The position numbers were made by a program, and so were the translations under genes. Below the pieces are notes generated by a model. It was given only the letters and a program-made list of their open reading frames with translations. It made no database searches and was not told the origin of the DNA. 64,000 nucleotides of DNA. Origin: Schistosoma haematobium (lineage: Eukaryota > Platyhelminthes > Trematoda > Strigeidida > Schistosomatidae). Of the stretch, positions 59,545 to 64,000 are shown piece after piece (the stretch's first letter is position 1; every line of letters begins with the position of its first letter). The stretch lies in NCBI RefSeq assembly GCF_000699445.3, contig NC_067196.1:87894364-87958363 (forward strand), in the 5' to 3' direction.

Positions 59545-62500
59545 TAGGCCGCTCACCAGCATTCGCCATCCGACCCTGTCCTGGGCAATCCTTTCCAGCT
59601 CCTTCCAGTTGTCATTTATCCTCTCTACATTTGCTTTTATTTCCCGACGTAATGTGTTCTTTGGCCTTCCTCTTTTCCGCCTTCCTTCAGGATTCCAAGT
59701 TAGGGCTTGTCACGTGGTGAAGTTTGACGATTTGCGTAGTGTATGTCCTATCCATTTCCATCGTCTTTTCCTAATTTCCTCTTCAGCTGGAAGCTGGTTT
59801 GTTCTCTCCCACAAAAGGTTGTTGCTGATGGTATCCGGCCAATGGATGTTGAGTATCTTGCGTAGACAGCTATTTATAAATACTTGCACCTTCTTGATGA
59901 TGGTTGTTGTAGCTCTCCAAGTTTCAGCTCCATACAGTAGAACTGCCTTGTCATTCGTATTGAAGATTCTCACTTTGATATTGGTTGAAATTTGTTTTGA
60001 GTTCCATATGTTCTTCAACTGTAGGAATGCTGTCTTTTCTTTGCTAATCCTCGCCTTTAAGTCTGCATCTGAACCTCCTTGTTCATCGATTATGCTTCCC
60101 AGATATGTGAAGGATTCTACATCTTCCAGAGTTTCGCCATCAAGAGTGATTGGATTGCTGTTCTCCGCTTTGAATTTGAGGACCTTGGTTTTCCACTTGT
60201 GTATGCTGAGGCCTACTGATGCAGAGACTGCTGCTACACTGACTGTTTTTATCTGCATTTGTTCTTGTGTAAGCGATAGGAGAGCTAGGTCATCTGCGAA
60301 GTCCAAATCGTCTAATTGATTCTGAGCTGTCCATTGTATCCCGCGTTTTCCCTCAAATGTCGAGGTCTTCGTAATCCAGTCGACCACCAGAAGAAAGAGG
60401 AAGGGAGAGAGTGGACAGCCTTGTCTGACTCCAGTCCTTGCTTGGAATGCATCTGTCAGCTGTCCTCCATGCACGACCTTGCACTGTAGTCCATCATATG
60501 AGTTTCGGATAATGTTGACAATCTTCTTAGGAACTTCGAAGCGTCGAAGTTACCATAACGTCCTCCTGTCTACACTGTCAAATGCCTTTTCATAATCAAT
60601 GAAGTTGATGTACAGTGACGAGTTCCACTCAACTGATTGTTCGACGATGATCCGTAGTGTCGTAATTTGGTCTGTGCACGACCGATCCTTACGGAATCCA
60701 GCTTGTTGATCTCGAAGTTGGACGTCTACCGCATCCTGCATCCGGTTCAGCAACACTCTGTGAAAGACTTTCCCTGGTATTGACAGTAGTGTGATGCCTC
60801 TATAGTTTTCACATTTGCTCAGGTCTCCTTTCTTTGGAATCTTGATGAGGTGTCCTTCTTTCCAATCCATTGACACTTGTTCCTCCTCCCAAATCTTTTT
60901 GAACAGAAGGTGAAGCATGCTTGTAGTTACTTCGATGTCTGACTTCAGTGCTTCAGCTGGTATGTTGTCAGGTCCTGCTGCTTTCCCGCTCTTGATTTGT
61001 CTGATGCCCACTCTGATTTCTTCCGCCGTTGGTGGATTGACATTTATAGGTAGATCTGTGTGTGCTGCTTCGATGTCCGGTGGATTCATTGGAGCCGGCC
61101 TATTCAGGAGTTCCTCGAAGTATTCTACCCATCTGTTCCGCTGTTGTTGAATTTCAGTGATTGGCCTGCCTTCTTTGTCCTTGACCGATCTCTCTGGTTT
61201 ACTGTATTTCCCTGCTAGTTTCTTCGTTGTATCGTAAAGTTGTTTCATATTTCCTTCCCTTGCAGCTTTTTCCACCGTTGTTGCTAGTTCTTCCACGTAT
61301 TTCTTCTTGTCGGCTCTAATGCTTTTCTTCACTTGCTTGTTTGCTTCTATGTATTCAGCTTGTGTTTGGACTTTCTCTGTTCGTGTTCGGCTGTTGTTAA
61401 TTGCAGTCTTCTTGTTCTTCTTTTCTTTGATCTTGTCCAGTGTTTCTATAGAGATCCATTTCTTATGATGATGCTTCTTTTGGCCCAGAACCTCTTGACA
61501 CGTTAAAGTCAATGCTTCTTTGATACCTTTCCAGTTGTCCTCCATAGTAGTTTCTTCTTCCTTCAGTAGATCTTGTAAGGCCTGAAACCTGTTGTTGAGA
61601 GCTATCTTGAATTCACTGAGTTTGTCAGTATCTCGAAGGAAGGCTGTTTTGAACCTTTGTAATGCTGTTTGTCCAGTTGTCCAGTTTTTCTTTAGCTTCA
61701 GTTTTAAATTGGCCACGACTAGGTGGTGATCTGAAGCTATGTCAGCTCCTCTCCTGCTTCTCACATCTTCCATTGTCTTTTGGAATTTTTGTTGATGCAA
61801 ATATGATCTATCTGGTTCTCTGTGGTATGGTCCGATGAGATCCATGTAGCATTGTGTATACGTTTGTGTGGAAATATTGTGCCTCCTATGACCGATTCGT
61901 TGATTGCACATAGATTTGCAAATCTCTCTCCATTTTGGTTTCTCTCTCCCAGTCAATCCATGTCGTCCTATGATATCTTCATATCCGGTGTTGTCTATCC
62001 CGACTTTGGCATTTAGATCTCCCATTAGAATGGTCAGGTCCTTTCTTCGGCACTTCTCTATGATTGATTGCAGCCTCTCATAGAATTGATCTTTAATGTC
62101 GTCGTTGCTATCATTAGTGGGTGCATAACATTGGATAATATTCATTAGGATCCCCTCCTTCTTTGTTTTGAATGATGCTTTGATGATTCTGGATCCGTGA
62201 GATTTCCATCCTACAAGTGCATTTCGGGCTACTTTGAACAGCATTAGAGCAACTCTCTGAGTGTGTGGAGCATTTTCCTTTTCATGACCGGAGTGTAGCA
62301 GCATCTCTCCCGTAGCTAGCCTTTTCTGTTCAGCTTGGGTCCAATGGGTTTCGCTGATTCCCAGTACTGTCAAGTTGCATCTCCTCATTTCCGTTGCTAT
62401 TTGACTGGTCTTCCCGCTTTCCCACATTGTTCGGACGTTCCATGTACCTATAAAGATTTTTGCTCTGGTTGTTAGAAGGGACATTGGCCTCGTGGCTTCC

Positions 62501-62619
62501 GAAGGAACTCGGCTTTCACCATGAAGCGTCATAATTCTTCTAAATGAAGACCTTCTAACTCTCAGGGCAGAGTTTAAATGGTTTGAATTATTTTTTCTGG
62601 TAGGCGTTTTTAGCTTCAT
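59521..62619 (-). mobile_element. RTE-D non-LTR retrotransposon, nearly intact endonuclease and RT
   Basis: One minus-strand frame from ATG at 62619 to 59521, interrupted by only two stops: TAA at 60552-60550 ([15 protein letters not shown], where another copy has Lys) and TGA at about 59712-59710 (within [16 protein letters not shown]). AP-endonuclease: IGTWNVRTMWESGK (Asn), LGISETHW (Glu), ILMGDLNAKVG (Asp, Asn), ASDHHLVVANL (catalytic Asp-His). RT: GKAAGPDNIPAEALK, ENYRGITLLS, QQAGFRKDRSCTDQI, FIDYEKAFDSVD (motif A), [14 protein letters not shown] (B), [11 protein letters not shown] (C). C-terminal: [47 protein letters not shown]. Ends in an (AAGT)n tail. It forms the loop of the palindrome. 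Confidence 0.93.
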
Positions 62620-63000
62620 GGTGCTCCTTCACGAGGAGTAACAGGCGTAAGTAAGTAAGTAAGTTCAATGAGGTTGAAGAACTGAGCTTCAGTAGAGCTA
62701 TCACTTCCAATGTACATACACTCGTAGAAATTGACTTCATGAGGATTGAATTGTCTTAAATGGGGAAAAGAGTGTGTCCGAGATGAATAGAGTGGGATAA
62801 TCTATCCAGAGTACGTTTGTCGTACTCGGTGTCAGCAATAGGCTTCCTAGACACTTCGAGGTGTTGGACAAACCCACTAAAAATGTATGTACTGCTCGAA
62901 TTTTGATCAAATAAATGCTAGGCAAGACGTCACTAACCAAAACTTAGTCTTTTATGCTAACTGCTTGAAAAGGTTTAACGACTAGAATTGAACACAAAAC

Positions 63001-63094
63001 ATGGTTGCTTGTTTATATGACTTTCTCCGCCTATTTATTTTCGCACAATCTAGGGCGGAGAGTAGAGCGTGGTTGGTGTTGCACGACACTTGTG
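63001..63094 (+). CDS. Putative first exon with hydrophobic N-terminus (palindrome-arm gene)
   Basis: ATG opens MVACLYDFLRLFIFAQSRAE and reaches LVLHDTC, with a strong donor (TTGTG|GTAAGG) at 63095. The hydrophobic stretch could be a weak signal peptide. The frame also stays open through the donor to 63297. Family not recognised. An identical inverted copy is at 59165-59072. Confidence 0.35.
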
Positions 63095-63307
63095 GTAAGG
63101 TTTTGGTGGCCGATGATATGTTATTCATGATGTTTTCCAGTTCTGCTATTGATGCTTATGAAACGAACTCTTTATCCCTGATTGTCTATTGTTATACAGT
63201 GTTTTATCTCATTGTAGGGTCTAAGAAAATGATAACCATACGGGCTATGTTTCCTCCAGTCAAATATATAGTGGGAAGAGTTCCCAGTTACTCATGAGAA
63301 TCTTCAG

Positions 63308-63346
63308 TGAATGATGAGGAAAAGACTGGCTGGATAAATGCATCTC
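63308..63346 (+). CDS. Putative 39 bp exon (palindrome-arm gene)
   Basis: Between CTTCAG and GTAAGT. In the phase left by the first putative exon it reads VNDEEKTGWINAS and is symmetrical (39 nt, phase 1 to 1), as in schistosome micro-exon genes. Confidence 0.35.
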
Positions 63347-63629
63347 GTAAGTACTTTTCTATATGTATTAAAATGATGTTGACAATTCTACTGGACTCGT
63401 GTCCGCACACGCCCCTATCTGAAGCTTGTTCCGTAACCTGGGATTTTTTTGATTAACCTTAGGTGGTTGCTTGGTCTTCGCATGCACCAAATGGTTGATG
63501 GTCAACTTTCGCGAGATTAGGTAAGGTTTATTAATTCTAATGATGTCGCATAGTTCATATGATAAACATGAGTCGATATAGCTTCACTGATAATTTCTTG
63601 AACTATTAACGCGTCTTTTCACTTTTCAG

Positions 63630-63684
63630 AACGCCGTCTGCTGTGATCGTCCCGAGAGACATCAGTGGGGTGCGAAAAAACATG
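63630..63684 (+). CDS. Putative 55 bp exon (palindrome-arm gene)
   Basis: Between a pyrimidine-rich CACTTTTCAG and GTAAGA. One frame reads NAVCCDRPERHQWGAKKH; from the preceding exon's phase it would stop after five codons. The left-arm copy lacks one A, changing the frame. Confidence 0.4.
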
Positions 63685-63793
63685 GTAAGATATCGCTGAG
63701 TTCTTTGGCATACCAAATGATGTTCCGTGTTTCAATTGATCTTGTGATTTTAACCTCTCTACTGACAATCTCACCAAGTTTTTCTATTTTCAG

Positions 63794-63829
63794 ATGAGGA
63801 CTTGAAAACTGTCGACTCGATCGTCTAAG
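63794..63829 (+). CDS. Putative 36 bp exon (palindrome-arm gene)
   Basis: Between TTCTATTTTCAG and GTGAGT. Continuing the NAVCC frame it reads DEDLKTVDSIV then TAA. Length is a multiple of three. Confidence 0.4.
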
Positions 63830-63936
63830 GTGAGTAAATGAAATGATGTGACACCTCTTGAATGATACGCGATTACATTCCTCATCTGATTTTGCAAATA
63901 CCTGTCAGAACTAAGTGTGTTATGTTTTCATTTTAG

Positions 63937-64000
63937 GTTAAATCAAAGTCCGGGGACGTCCATTTCCGACGAGGCATCATGTACCTTTGGTTTGTGTGAT
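63937..64000 (+). CDS. Putative further exon, cut by the window end
   Basis: Begins after GTTTTCATTTTAG. The sequence is less AT-rich than the flanking introns. Could be 3' UTR or a continuing exon. Confidence 0.3.

Larger units (their letters stand above)
62622..64000 (-). repeat. Right arm of large palindrome (continues past the window)
   Basis: Inverted copy of 58167-59544. Base 64000 still pairs with 58167, so the arm is at least 1379 bp and its outer end is unseen. Confidence 0.95.

Noticed and set aside
58167..64000. Palindrome as a simple sequencing hairpin artefact
   Set aside because: A missed adaptor gives a mirror image with no asymmetric centre; here a 3 kb one-directional RTE-D lies in the middle and the arms differ by a base. 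A chimeric assembly is still possible and is flagged in the findings.

Overview
The window reads as nuclear DNA of a blood fluke (genus Schistosoma or a close relative). It is AT-rich and crowded with non-LTR retrotransposons of the RTE and CR1 types, Penelope-like elements with GIY-YIG endonucleases, and tRNA-derived SINEs that carry a hammerhead ribozyme. It also holds two ordinary animal genes whose coding exons are split by both tiny (39 bp) and multi-kilobase introns. The species was not determined. RTE-A, RTE-B, RTE-D, PLE-E and PLE-F are local labels used here, not database names.

Two host genes can be rebuilt. On the minus strand (12624 to 1344) six exons give a complete 364-residue protein phosphatase 2A activator (PTPA). 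On the plus strand (30282 to 43965) six exons give 310 residues of a glutaminyl-peptide cyclotransferase (QPCT), with the N-terminal exon not found. The genes diverge across about 17.7 kb that is almost entirely transposon debris.

Layout: 1-300 RTE-B fragment; 1344-12624 PTPA, with introns holding RTE-A, RTE-B, SINE and Penelope pieces; 12625-30281 intergenic, with RTE-A, a Penelope element between inverted repeats (15759-17244), two converging CR1 elements (17419-20520 plus, 24830-21244 minus), a long RTE-A (26338-28437) and an RTE-B deletion derivative (29408-29935); 30282-43965 QPCT, whose introns hold SINEs, Penelope relics, and a three-layer nested insertion (36143-37700); 44373-46440 a Penelope element joined to a SINE half and split by a solo LTR; 46655-47870 a LINE with a TAA tail; 48100-52540 no recognisable gene; 52540-53675 RTE-D relic; 56480-58166 an unexplained block; 58167-64000 a large palindrome.

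The most unusual structure is the palindrome. Arms of about 1.38 kb, near-identical and open at the window end, flank an almost intact RTE-D element (59521-62619). Each arm carries a run of short exon-like blocks with good splice sites, resembling a small secreted or micro-exon type gene present as two inverted copies. Other notable points are one SINE copy whose hammerhead core is intact while its neighbours are broken, clean target-site duplications that let insertions be ordered in time, and a likely trans-splice acceptor directly before the PTPA start codon.
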